DNA from: Oscillospiraceae bacterium
Lineage (GTDB): Bacteria; Bacillota; Clostridia; Oscillospirales; Oscillospiraceae
Direction: 5' to 3'
Length of the DNA stretch: 10,589 nt
NCBI GenBank assembly: GCA_024404215.1
Contig: JAKSQI010000045.1
Location: 1 to 10,589 of the forward strand
This document shows, in pieces, positions 1 through 7,046 of the stretch. The position numbers were made by a program, and so were the translations under genes. Every line of letters starts with the position of its first letter. The stretch's first letter is position 1. The notes below the pieces were generated by a model that saw nothing but the letters and a program-made list of their open reading frames with translations, was not told where the DNA came from and searched no databases.

Positions 1-653
1 CGAACGTGCTGGAAAACTACCGCAGGCTGGGAAATGCCTTGGGCTTCCAGCCCGACAATCTGGTGCTTTCCCGGCAAACCCATTCCGACATTGTCCATGT
101 AGTCACCGAACAGGATCGCGGAGCCGGTCTCTTCACCCCCCACCTGGATGACTGCGACGGATTGATTACCAATGTACCCGGAGCCACACTGCTGGTGTAT
201 ACAGCGGACTGTGTTCCCCTGTTTTTTCTGGATCCGGTTCAAAAAGCCATCGGATTGGTTCACTCCGGCCGCAAGGGTACCCTAATGAAAATCGGCCGGG
301 TTACCGTAGAGGCCATGGCCCGTGAATACGGTTCCCGTCCGGAGGATATCCTCTGCGGGATAGGGCCTTCCATCTGCGGGGACTGCTATGAGATAGGAGA
401 TGAGTTGCTTCCTGAAGTGGAGGCTGCTTTTGGAGAGGCTGCCCGAGAGGGCATTCTCTTCCGGCGAGGCGGCAAGGCCCATTTGAACCTTTGGGAGGCC
501 AACCGCCGTCTCTTGCTGGAGGCCGGCTTGAAGCCGGAGCATATTGCTGTGACCAATGTCTGCACCAAATGCAATGTCCATGCCCTTTACTCCTACCGGG
601 GGGATGGAAAAATCGTCAATCAAATTGCCAGCCTATTGACCCTGCGAGGCTGA
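1..653 (+). CDS. pgeF: PgeF/YfiH (DUF152) family protein, 5'-truncated by window
   Basis: This is the C-terminal part of a multicopper-oxidase-like (YfiH/YlmD) protein. The family was once called laccase or polyphenol oxidase and is now linked to purine nucleoside phosphorylase/deaminase chemistry and peptidoglycan editing. The reading frame is open to the first base. A GTG at 6 is in frame, but the family normally has about 50 more residues before this point, so the true start lies upstream. Numbering from that GTG, the three conserved metal-site residues are visible: His26 in SRQTHSD, Cys69 in YTADCVPL and His86 in GLVHSGRKGT. The last two are 17 apart, as in YfiH. The GIGPSICGDCYEI, VCTKC and YSYRGD motifs follow and the C-terminus looks complete. 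The usual third motif is HxGWRG; here it is HSGRKG. The gene ends directly in a terminator. The family call is secure; the exact substrate is not. Confidence 0.9.
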   Translation, partial: NVLENYRRLGNALGFQPDNLVLSRQTHSDIVHVVTEQDRGAGLFTPHLDDCDGLITNVPGATLLVYTADCVPLFFLDPVQKAIGLVHSGRKGTLMKIGRVTVEAMAREYGSRPEDILCGIGPSICGDCYEIGDELLPEVEAAFGEAAREGILFRRGGKAHLNLWEANRRLLLEAGLKPEHIAVTNVCTKCNVHALYSYRGDGKIVNQIASLLTLRG

Positions 654-705
654 AAAAAGGGGCTGTCTCTAAAGAAATTCTTTTTCTTGAGACAGCCCCT
701 TTTTT
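653..705. terminator. Bidirectional intrinsic terminator
   Basis: A perfect 11-bp stem GGGGCTGTCTC (659-669) / GAGACAGCCCC (689-699) is flanked by AAAAAA (653-658) and TTTTTT (700-705). It therefore works as a rho-independent terminator on either strand. It starts at the last base of the pgeF stop codon and lies 18 bases beyond the stop of the convergent LtaS-like gene, so both transcripts probably end here. Confidence 0.95.
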
Positions 706-723
706 GATGCAGAAGGAAGCAGA

Positions 724-2574
724 CTACTCTCCCAGTGCTTCATCCGGCTGATAGAAGGTATCCTCCGGCGTGCGGTCAAAAAGGCTGTGGTACTGGAGAA
801 TTTCACAAGCATCCACCATTTTGCAGCGGGCGGAGTTCAGGGAATCCCGGTCGGAGGCAAAGCTGCCATCCTTTGTGAGAAAACCATACCGGTGAATAAC
901 AGGAAGCTCCTCGTATATTTCTGCCAGCATGGCGGTGTAATAGCTGCGGCTGAAGCCGGCAGTATCCGCCAGAAGAATGCCAAGCTCCGGCATGCTGACC
1001 GTCAGTCCGGATTGAACCGGGATTTCGTAATTGGCCCAAATCAGGAAGGGAGTGGTATACCGCAGCAGCTTCTCCCGTCCGCTTCGCTCCTCTTCCGGCT
1101 TCCCATAAAGGATATCGTAAAATTCTTCGGACAGGGTTGGCTGGTGGTCGCCAAAGAGGCAAATCAGGGTAGGCTCCGGGCAGGTGGCGTAATAGGCCAG
1201 TAATTCCTCCAGCGCTTTATCGGAGGCCCGAACCAAATTGAAATAGGTTTCGGCCTGAGGGTCAGCCTCTGTCAGCTCCGGGGCAAGGGTTAAGACGGTG
1301 TCCAGATTCTCCCGCTCTTCCTCGTAGCCGCCGTGGTTTTGAATGGTCACATTGAAAAGAAAGAGCTTGTCCGTGCTGCTTTCGGTCATGCGAATCAGAT
1401 TTCGGTAATCGCAGGCATCGGAGACGTAGCTGCCGATAAAGGCAGCGTCGGAAACAGATTCCTCATAGAGCTGCTCATCAAAGCCCAGCAACGCGTAGGC
1501 CTCCTCCCGGTTCCAGCTGCTGGCCAGAAAGGGATGAAAGGCCAAAGAATGGTAGTCCTCTTCCCGGGCAAAATCAGCCATAGAAGGGGTTTCGCTGTCA
1601 AGATACTCCTGATAGGCGATGGAGCCCTCGGGTAGGAAGGAGCAGGAGTTTGCGGTTAAAAACTCATACTCGGCGTTGGCGGTGCCGCCACCATAAACAG
1701 GGCTTACTGTGTAGCCGGTGATGCAGTGCCCCGGAAGACTGTGATAGAAGGATAGGGGGTCCTCAGAGGCGGAGAAGCCGGGAAAGACGGAGTAATCTGC
1801 CAGGGATTCGTTCATGATTACAATAACATTGACAGGGCTGACCGCCGTAAGACCGGCCTCGGCTTCCGTACTTTCGTCCAGAACCTCGTCCATTTCTTCC
1901 ATGATTTCTTCCTGCAGGGCTTCTGCGGTCTCCTCGGTATAATGGTCCGGTTTGTGGAGAAAGCTGTAGCGCAGGCTGATGAAAAACTCATTGATGAAGC
2001 CCCGGTTTTCACTCTGGGGGGCATTCTCCGAAACACCCAGATCAGCTGGGATGGAGGTAAAGAGAAAGACGGCGAAAAAAGAAAGCAGAGCCAGACTGAG
2101 GACGATACGGCGGACCGCTGTCATGGGGGAGGGGCCCCGCATGGGAAAACGAATCAACAGAAAGAGAAGCAGAGCAAACAGGGCAATGGCGGCAAGCTGC
2201 CAGCCGTCGGGGGCCAGGTCATAGCTGCGGGCTACATTTAAAGCTGTTCCGCTATGCAGCAGGTCGGAAGGAGCCAAAGTCCGCCCACGAAAGCGCAGAG
2301 TATAGTGGTTAATCAAAGCCAGCAGGAACAGAACAGAGGCGGTAATGCAGGCGCCGATACGACGATGGCTGCCGGAGAGGACGGAGGCCAGAAAATAAAA
2401 GGCCAGATACCACAGAAGGTTGGCCAGAAAGGCTAAAGGACGGATGGCTATATGAGTATCCGTGCGGTTCAGCAGTTCGGTTATGATAAAGGAAAAAACC
2501 GGGGCGAAGCGATAAATGAAGGAGGCCATGGGGGAGGGGGCATGCTCTGGAGCCCGGGGCTTTTCTTTAGGCAT
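724..2574 (-). CDS. LtaS-like membrane sulfatase-fold phosphoglycerol transferase
   Basis: A 616-aa polytopic enzyme of the lipoteichoic acid synthase / alkaline-phosphatase superfamily, which moves glycerol-phosphate from phosphatidylglycerol onto an extracellular acceptor. About five hydrophobic segments (roughly 17-35, 44-66, 73-93, 125-143, 155-175) precede a charged linker rich in Glu/Asp (about 213-240) and an extracellular catalytic domain. Metal and catalytic candidates are Glu256 (VIVIMNESL), Thr298 as nucleophile (YGGGTANAEYE), His414 (TIQNHGGY) and Asp476-His477 (FGDHQP). These match the LtaS Glu/Thr/His/Asp-His set in order and spacing. I chose the ATG at 2574 because AAAGGAG lies 7 bases upstream; the frame stays open 23 codons further, into a terminator hairpin. 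The true acceptor (teichoic acid, glycolipid or other polymer) cannot be told from sequence. Clostridia often carry several paralogues, so I give no gene symbol. Confidence 0.88.
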   Translation of the reverse strand: MPKEKPRAPEHAPSPMASFIYRFAPVFSFIITELLNRTDTHIAIRPLAFLANLLWYLAFYFLASVLSGSHRRIGACITASVLFLLALINHYTLRFRGRTLAPSDLLHSGTALNVARSYDLAPDGWQLAAIALFALLLFLLIRFPMRGPSPMTAVRRIVLSLALLSFFAVFLFTSIPADLGVSENAPQSENRGFINEFFISLRYSFLHKPDHYTEETAEALQEEIMEEMDEVLDESTEAEAGLTAVSPVNVIVIMNESLADYSVFPGFSASEDPLSFYHSLPGHCITGYTVSPVYGGGTANAEYEFLTANSCSFLPEGSIAYQEYLDSETPSMADFAREEDYHSLAFHPFLASSWNREEAYALLGFDEQLYEESVSDAAFIGSYVSDACDYRNLIRMTESSTDKLFLFNVTIQNHGGYEEERENLDTVLTLAPELTEADPQAETYFNLVRASDKALEELLAYYATCPEPTLICLFGDHQPTLSEEFYDILYGKPEEERSGREKLLRYTTPFLIWANYEIPVQSGLTVSMPELGILLADTAGFSRSYYTAMLAEIYEELPVIHRYGFLTKDGSFASDRDSLNSARCKMVDACEILQYHSLFDRTPEDTFYQPDEALGE

Positions 2575-2612
2575 GGGGAAACTCCTTTCCGGGAGGATGG
2601 ATTGATAAGGGG

Positions 2613-2649
2613 AAAAAGAGCACATGGCAGCCTGGCGGCCCATGTGCTC
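2613..2649 (-). terminator. Intrinsic terminator after the lipoprotein gene
   Basis: On the minus strand a perfect 10-bp stem, GAGCACATGG / CCATGTGCTC (2640-2649 with 2618-2627), has a 12-base loop and is followed by TTTTT (2617-2613). It starts 16 bases after the lipoprotein stop codon. Only 38 bases separate its U-tract from the start codon of the LtaS-like gene. Confidence 0.85.
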
Positions 2650-2665
2650 AGTTCGTTATGGGGAA

Positions 2666-3553
2666 TCAGCTGCGGCTGAAGACTAAAGGGTATTCTGCAG
2701 CTAGGGTAATCAGGTCGGTGGTAGAGGCACTATCCTGAGCTTGCAGGGTCAGACTCTCTTGATTCAGGCTATAGCTTCGGATATCGGTGCCCTTGTCGCA
2801 GGTGAGAATCAGGGTGCTGTCCGTAAGCTGATACGAGCCGGTAAAGATGGCCTTGTTGGCTGAAGCTTCAAAACGGCTGCGCTGAATGATGCGGGAGGTC
2901 ATTTTGGCAGGATCATAACGAAGCCATTTCAAAAGTCCGTCCATGCCATCAACCTCCAGGTCTGCATATACCTGTTCCAGCGGAATGTTCTGGCTGGCAT
3001 AGGTTTCAGTAACCAGATTGACCAAATATTGGGACATTCCCTCCTCAGTGGCAGCGATAATGGCATCCGCAACCTCCAGTATGGCATCCCGGTCCAGACA
3101 GTAGGTAAAGCTACCGTCTTCGTAGAGGCTCAGCCGGTAGGTCAGCTGGTAGCTGTCGTAGTGGCACAGATCCCAAAGGCCGGGATAGGCTTCCATGGCA
3201 TTTTCCATGCCGGACAGAAAATCCTGGGTTCCGTCCTGATGGAAAAACCAGTCGCCCAGCAGATCGGAGTTAGGATTGATCCAATCCTCCTCTAAGGTTT
3301 GAATTGACGCAACGGCGGCGTCTTCGCCTGCAGCCCCGGTTGCTTTGGCAGCCTCTGCCTCCTGCCGGCGGCAATCAGTGGCATGGTCGACACTGTCCTT
3401 ATAGCGGCCCAGCTTTTCAAAGGCTTTGGCAGCGGCGGTATAGTTACCGGCCCGCTCCAGCTTGCAGGCGTATTCATAGTCACTGGATGCACAGGCACAC
3501 AGGCTCAGGCAAAGGAGGAAAGCCATAAGTCCGGCGGCACAGCGTTTGAGCAT
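2666..3553 (-). CDS. Secreted lipoprotein with a TPR-like motif and lipocalin-like C-terminal part
   Basis: A 295-aa predicted lipoprotein with no recognised specific function. A Lys-Arg start and hydrophobic core lead to the lipobox LCAC, giving acylated Cys21 after signal peptidase II cleavage. Residues about 26-62 form a TPR/Sel1-type helical hairpin (LERAGNYTAAAKAFEKLGRY) of the kind common in clostridial surface lipoproteins. An Ala-rich linker (about 65-85) follows, then a region from about 98 with LLGDWFF, a β-like stretch (YRLSLYEDGSFTYCL) and a closing GSYQLTDSTLILTC segment, which suggests a small lipocalin-like β-barrel. The ATG overlaps the asnA stop as TAATG and has no good Shine-Dalgarno site of its own, so translation is probably coupled to asnA. 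A terminator follows. The lipoprotein call is secure; the β-barrel is inference. Confidence 0.8.
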   Translation of the reverse strand: MLKRCAAGLMAFLLCLSLCACASSDYEYACKLERAGNYTAAAKAFEKLGRYKDSVDHATDCRRQEAEAAKATGAAGEDAAVASIQTLEEDWINPNSDLLGDWFFHQDGTQDFLSGMENAMEAYPGLWDLCHYDSYQLTYRLSLYEDGSFTYCLDRDAILEVADAIIAATEEGMSQYLVNLVTETYASQNIPLEQVYADLEVDGMDGLLKWLRYDPAKMTSRIIQRSRFEASANKAIFTGSYQLTDSTLILTCDKGTDIRSYSLNQESLTLQAQDSASTTDLITLAAEYPLVFSRS

Positions 3554-4563
3554 TACAGCAGGGGGATGCCGGCTTCGCTGCAGGCTTGAACCGTGGCATC
3601 ATCCCACAGGGCAGACTGAACCTCACCTATGTGGGCGCAGCCCAGCATCAGCATGCAGAGACGGCTCTGACCGATACCGCCGCCGATGGTCAGGGGCAGC
3701 TCGCTGTTCAGAAGCATTTTGTGGAAGGGAAGCTCCCGGCGGTCTTCACAGCCGGCAATGGACAGCTGGCGGGCCAAAGATTCCTCGTCAACACGAATGC
3801 CCATGGAGGAAATCTCCAAGGCCCGATTCAGAGGGGCATGCCAGAAGAAAAGGTCACCATTGAGCTGCCAGTCGTCGTAGTCGGGGGCGCGCCCGTCGTG
3901 AGGCTTGCCGGAGCGAAGAGCCCCGCCAATCTGCATGATGAAGGCTGTGCCCTTTTCCTTGACAAAGGCGTTTTCCCGCTCCGAAGGGGTCAGGTCAGGA
4001 TAGAGATCCTCCAGCTCCTGGGAGGTAATGAAGGCAACGTTGGGGTTCAGGCTGATGTTCAGCTGGGGGTAACGGGCCCGCATGGACTCGCTGGTGGCGC
4101 AGATGGCCCGGACAATGGCCCGAACTGTCAGCTGCAGGAAGGAAAGATTGCGGTCTTCCCGGGTGATAATCTTTTCCCAGTCCCACTGGTCCACATAGAG
4201 GGAATGGACATTGTCCAGCTCCTCATCTCGGCGGATAGCGTTCATATCGGTATAAAGGCCCTTGCCTACGGCAAAATTATAGCGCTTCAGGGCCAGACGC
4301 TTCCACTTGGCCAGAGAGTGTACAACCTGAGCCTCCTTGCCGCCCAGAGCGGGGACATCAAAGGTTACGGGGCGTTCAATGCCGTTTAGGTTGTCATTCA
4401 GGCCGGAGTCACCGGTTACAAAGAGGGGGGCAGAAACACGCTTTAGGTTCAGCTCGGAGGAGAACTCCTGCTGGAAGGAACGCTTGATATGCTCAATGGC
4501 GCGCTGGGTGTCGTAGGCATCCAGTGCGGGCTTGTAGCCCTCGGGAATGATGATTTTGTTCAT
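3553..4563 (-). CDS. asnA: Aspartate-ammonia ligase (asparagine synthetase A)
   Basis: AsnA makes L-asparagine from L-aspartate, ammonia and ATP (to AMP + PPi) in the cytoplasm, using a class II aminoacyl-tRNA-synthetase-like fold. The 336-aa product matches the usual size of about 330. Family motifs seen in order are GDSGLNDNLNGIERPVTFD (52-69), HSLAKWKR (82-89), YTDMNAIRRDE (104-114), VDQWDWEKI (124-132), and the ATP-site motif 3-like GGGIGQSRLCMLML (294-307) near the C-terminus. The ATG at 4563 is preferred over an in-frame ATG 36 bases upstream because it begins the conserved N-terminus and has AAAGGG about 10 bases before it. It is the first gene after a consensus promoter, and its stop overlaps the next start by one base. 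It uses free ammonia, unlike glutamine-dependent AsnB, which fits an ammonia-rich anaerobic habitat. Confidence 0.96.
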   Translation of the reverse strand: MNKIIIPEGYKPALDAYDTQRAIEHIKRSFQQEFSSELNLKRVSAPLFVTGDSGLNDNLNGIERPVTFDVPALGGKEAQVVHSLAKWKRLALKRYNFAVGKGLYTDMNAIRRDEELDNVHSLYVDQWDWEKIITREDRNLSFLQLTVRAIVRAICATSESMRARYPQLNISLNPNVAFITSQELEDLYPDLTPSERENAFVKEKGTAFIMQIGGALRSGKPHDGRAPDYDDWQLNGDLFFWHAPLNRALEISSMGIRVDEESLARQLSIAGCEDRRELPFHKMLLNSELPLTIGGGIGQSRLCMLMLGCAHIGEVQSALWDDATVQACSEAGIPLL

Positions 4564-4625
4564 ATAGAAAAACCCTTTCTGATAAAATGCCGATATCATG
4601 GGAAAGCTTTATAAAATAACACTTA

Positions 4626-4655
4626 ATTATAGCAAATTTCAGATAAATCTGTCAA
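4626..4655 (-). promoter_or_regulatory. Consensus sigma-A promoter for asnA
   Basis: On the minus strand, -35 TTGACA (4655-4650) and -10 TATAAT (4631-4626) are both perfect, with an 18-bp spacer and a TG one base before the -10 (TGCTATAAT). The predicted start near 4619 gives a leader of about 55 bases. The spacer holds a short inverted repeat, CAGAT-AA-ATCTG (4640-4651). The promoter lies only 21 bases after the stop of the AGCS gene. Confidence 0.88.
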
Positions 4656-4676
4656 TCAATAGCGGCTGCAGGATGC

Positions 4677-6056
4677 TTATTTGGAAGGATGGGAGGTTCC
4701 GGCCTTAACAGCCTTCACAACCAAGCCGGTCAGTGCCAGCAGAGCAATGGCGTTGGGGATTACCATTAGCTGGTTGAACATGTCGGATAGTTCCCAAACC
4801 AAATCGTTGGAAGCCAGTGTGCCGAGGAAAATAAAGACCAGAGCGATGATGGTGTATACAATCGTGGATTTTTTGCCAAACATCCAGCTCATGTTAATTT
4901 TGCCGAAAAGATTCCAACTGAGGATGGTGGAAAAAGCGAAGAAGAAGAGACAGACCGCAACGAAAACAGCACCAAAGTCGGAGCCAAGAACCGTTCCAAA
5001 GGCCGTCTGAGCCAAATTGGCTTTTCCGATACCCTCGGGAATCACCCCGGAGGCAAGCAGGCCGTCCTTGGTGTAGAGGGTTGAAATGATAACCAGGGCA
5101 TTCAGAGTCAAAACGACAAAGGTATCAATGAAAACGCCAATCATGGCTACCACGCCTTGATCGTGGGGCTTTTCTACATTGGCCAGGGCGTGGGCGTGAG
5201 GGGTGGAACCCATACCGGCTTCGTTGGAGAAAAGACCGCGCTTGGCGCCCTGAGATACAGCAATTTTCAAGGCGGCACCAATACCACCGCCGATGATGGC
5301 ATCCGGTCGGAAGGCATACTTGAAAATCATTCCGATCGTTGCGGGGATATAGCGAATACGGAGCAAGAGAACAATCAGTCCGCCAAGAAGGAAGAGAGCA
5401 GCCATAACCGGTACCACCTTCTCGGTAACGGAAGCCAAACGCTGCATGCCACCCAAAAAGATGAGGCCGCAGATAACAACCAAAACGGCACCGACGACCC
5501 ATCCGGGAAGTCCAAAGGCGGTGGAGAAGGTTGAGCTAATGGAGTTAGACTGAACCATGCAACCGAAAAAGCCCAGTGCCAGAATAATGGCTACGGCAAA
5601 GAAACCGGCAAGAAATTTACCAAATCCGCCTTTAAAAGCGTGGGTAATGTAGTAAACAGGACCGCCGGCCACATTGCCGTCCTTGTCGGTTTGCCGGGTC
5701 TGCTGAGCCAGCGTTGCTTCTGCATAGATGGTCGCCATTCCAAAGAAGGCGATGACCCACATCCAAAAAATAGCGCCGGGACCGCCGGTCAGAATGGCGC
5801 CGGAAGCGCCAACGATGTTACCCGTTCCAACCTGAGCGGCAATGGCGGTTGCCAAGGCCTGAAAGGAGGTCATGCCGCTTGTGTGCTTTTCACCCTTTAG
5901 GGTCAGGTTGCCAAATACCTTATGCATACCCTCACCAAAGCAGCGGATTTGCACAAAGCGGGTTTTGACAGAGTACCAAAGACCCACGGCGATGAGCAGA
6001 ATGACCAGAACATAGTCGGACAGATAGGAGTTGATAGTTTGAACGATTTGCAGCAT
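4677..6056 (-). CDS. AGCS-family Na+:glycine/alanine symporter
   Basis: A 459-aa integral membrane symporter of the alanine/glycine:cation symporter family (APC superfamily), importing small neutral amino acids with Na+. The family signature FQALATAIAAQVGTGNIVG (65-83) is followed by GGPGAIFWMW (91-100), the conserved GGPVYYI motif and the late GLFSNEAGMGSTP motif. About eleven hydrophobic segments span the protein, and the length is normal. The frame is open upstream to 6272, but that stretch is riboswitch and terminator. The ATG at 6056 has GAAAGGG about 9 bases before it and starts at the family's usual N-terminus. The upstream glycine aptamer argues for glycine as the main physiological substrate; that is inference, since members also carry D- or L-alanine. 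No clear terminator follows, so read-through into asnA is possible. Confidence 0.95.
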   Translation of the reverse strand: MLQIVQTINSYLSDYVLVILLIAVGLWYSVKTRFVQIRCFGEGMHKVFGNLTLKGEKHTSGMTSFQALATAIAAQVGTGNIVGASGAILTGGPGAIFWMWVIAFFGMATIYAEATLAQQTRQTDKDGNVAGGPVYYITHAFKGGFGKFLAGFFAVAIILALGFFGCMVQSNSISSTFSTAFGLPGWVVGAVLVVICGLIFLGGMQRLASVTEKVVPVMAALFLLGGLIVLLLRIRYIPATIGMIFKYAFRPDAIIGGGIGAALKIAVSQGAKRGLFSNEAGMGSTPHAHALANVEKPHDQGVVAMIGVFIDTFVVLTLNALVIISTLYTKDGLLASGVIPEGIGKANLAQTAFGTVLGSDFGAVFVAVCLFFFAFSTILSWNLFGKINMSWMFGKKSTIVYTIIALVFIFLGTLASNDLVWELSDMFNQLMVIPNAIALLALTGLVVKAVKAGTSHPSK

Positions 6057-6086
6057 AAATATTACCCTTTCTCTCTCATTACAAAC

Positions 6087-6110
6087 AAAAAAGCTGCCTT
6101 GCTGGCAGCT
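6087..6110 (-). terminator. Intrinsic terminator of the riboswitch expression platform
   Basis: On the minus strand AGCTGCC (6110-6104), loop AGCAA, GGCAGCT (6098-6092), then a T-run through 6087. It sits between the glycine aptamer and the symporter start codon, 30 bases before the ATG, which fits glycine-dependent transcription attenuation. I did not identify a convincing antiterminator pairing by eye, so whether glycine turns expression on or off is open. Many glycine riboswitches in this position are ON switches. Confidence 0.88.
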
Positions 6111-6151
6111 CCGAAGAAGGGGGTGAGGCGTGGGGAGTCCGGACCCCAAAA

Positions 6152-6250
6152 TGCCTGCTCCGTCCTTTTGCCTGAGAGATTCGGCACGCCTTTGTGCCTT
6201 CCCCCTTCGGCACCCGTTTAAAACGGGATTCTCCGGAGAACCCTCCCCAT
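6152..6250 (-). promoter_or_regulatory. Glycine riboswitch, complete aptamer
   Basis: On the minus strand the conserved glycine-aptamer core is plain: GGGGAGGGTTCTCCGG at the 5' side, CCGAAG (6210-6205), GAATCTCTCAGG (6182-6171) and GGCAAAAGGAC (6172-6162). Helices visible between them are CCCGTT/AACGGG and GGCAC/GTGCC. The domain precedes an AGCS symporter, a classic glycine-riboswitch target, and is followed by a terminator. Only one aptamer has the full set of conserved elements. Confidence 0.95.
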
Positions 6251-6298
6251 GCAGTTTCCTGAGATTCAGCATGCTTCTTCGGGTCCTGATTCATTTGC
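6251..6298 (-). promoter_or_regulatory. Vestigial ('ghost') first glycine aptamer
   Basis: Directly 5' of the complete aptamer the minus strand repeats two of its conserved blocks in the same order: CCGAAG (6282-6277) and GAATCTCAGG (6267-6258). Only 9 bases lie between them, against 22 in the full aptamer, so the intervening hairpin is missing. The predicted transcription start near 6298 leaves no room for a normal 5' half. Singlet glycine riboswitches with such a flanking partial aptamer are known; assigning this one to that class is inference from the two motif matches. Confidence 0.65.
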
Positions 6299-6304
6299 AG
6301 AGTG

Positions 6305-6333
6305 AGCATACCATATTATCGCCGGAAAGACAA
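6305..6333 (-). promoter_or_regulatory. Predicted promoter for the riboswitch and AGCS gene
   Basis: Minus strand TTGTCT (6333-6328), 17-bp spacer, TATGCT (6310-6305) with TG one base before the -10. It falls between the upstream terminator at 6357-6385 and the riboswitch, where a promoter is needed. The predicted start is near 6298. Confidence 0.6.
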
Positions 6334-6356
6334 GTGGAAATAGCTGTCGGGATGAC

Positions 6357-6385
6357 AAAAGCCGCCTGCCTATGCGGCAGACGGC
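6357..6385 (-). terminator. Intrinsic terminator after the DUF3786-like gene
   Basis: On the minus strand GCCGTCTGCC (6385-6376), loop GCATA, GGCAGGCGGC (6370-6361) pair over 10 bp with one U-G wobble, followed by TTTT (6360-6357). It begins 4 bases past the stop codon and separates this unit from the riboswitch promoter. Confidence 0.85.
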
Positions 6386-6389
6386 GAAA

Positions 6390-7016
6390 TCAGGCAGAAG
6401 CCGGTTCCATCAAAGACATAATTTTGCCTGTCAGGTGCCCAAGGGCGTACCAGACGGTTTCAAAATGCATAAAGTCTAAAATGCTGCTGTCAACCAAAAC
6501 CGAGATGGTGGCAGGGAATTCCTCATCCGCTTCCCAGAATTGCAGAACCACAGAGAGAAAATCTGTTAGGGGGAGCAAAAAGGCTAAATCTCCCGGTGCT
6601 TTGGCAGGGACGCCCCCCAGATGAGAGCAGATTTGGGTAAACAGAGAGGGATTTTTGTCTATCGCTTTTGCCAGCCTGGTGTAGAAGCTGCCGTTGTCCG
6701 ATGCGGTAAAGACTGGATTAATCTGGCTAATGGATACATACTCGGCGGAAGGGTGGGCGTCGGGTTTGGAATAGCAGAGCAGGTCATAAACGGTGAGGGC
6801 AACATTAAAATCCCCTTCCCGCCAGTTGCCATCCTTTTTCTGCAATTCCACCAAACCGGAGCAACGGTCCACCCGGCAGGGCTGATTCAGCATGACGGTA
6901 TAAAAGTAGTCTCCGCTGGCGGTGAGAAAGGGGCGGCGGTGAATATCTTGCTGGCTCATGGTCAAGAAGTACTCTCTGGCGCGCTGCTTGGCTATCTCAT
7001 AGTTATCCTGATGCAT
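6390..7016 (-). CDS. DUF3786-like protein of unknown function
   Basis: A 208-aa soluble protein, without signal peptide or membrane segment. I recognise a DUF3786-type pattern: VYDLLCY (76-82), a central helical part with FYTRLAKAI (111-119) and CSHLGG (130-135), GDLAFLLPL (142-150), FWEADEEFPA (160-169) and a closing Val-Asp-Ser-Ser region. DUF3786 proteins occur mainly in anaerobes and have no established role that I know of. The four cysteines (47, 52, 81, 130) are scattered, so there is no obvious cluster site. The start at 7016 has GGAGAGG about 7 bases upstream. It begins 30 bases after the aldo/keto reductase stop with no terminator between, so the two are probably one operon. The family assignment is from memory of the motif pattern and needs a profile search. 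Confidence 0.65.
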   Translation of the reverse strand: MHQDNYEIAKQRAREYFLTMSQQDIHRRPFLTASGDYFYTVMLNQPCRVDRCSGLVELQKKDGNWREGDFNVALTVYDLLCYSKPDAHPSAEYVSISQINPVFTASDNGSFYTRLAKAIDKNPSLFTQICSHLGGVPAKAPGDLAFLLPLTDFLSVVLQFWEADEEFPATISVLVDSSILDFMHFETVWYALGHLTGKIMSLMEPASA

Positions 7017-7046
7017 GTGGTATCCTCTCCAAAAAACAAAAGTGGC

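Noticed and set aside
659..699. 11-bp inverted repeat as a possible transposon end or attachment site
   Set aside because: The flanking A and T runs and its place between convergent stop codons explain it fully as a bidirectional terminator.
3586..4389. Open frame of 267 codons on the + strand, antisense to asnA
   Set aside because: Low-complexity Gly/Gln/Ala-rich translation without motifs; asnA on the other strand is certain.
4564..4625. T-box or other riboswitch in the asnA leader
   Set aside because: The leader is only about 55 bases, too short, and shows no T-box motif or terminator.
6057..6272. N-terminal extension of the AGCS reading frame by 72 codons
   Set aside because: The stretch is the riboswitch and its terminator; the family N-terminus and ribosome site both point to 6056.
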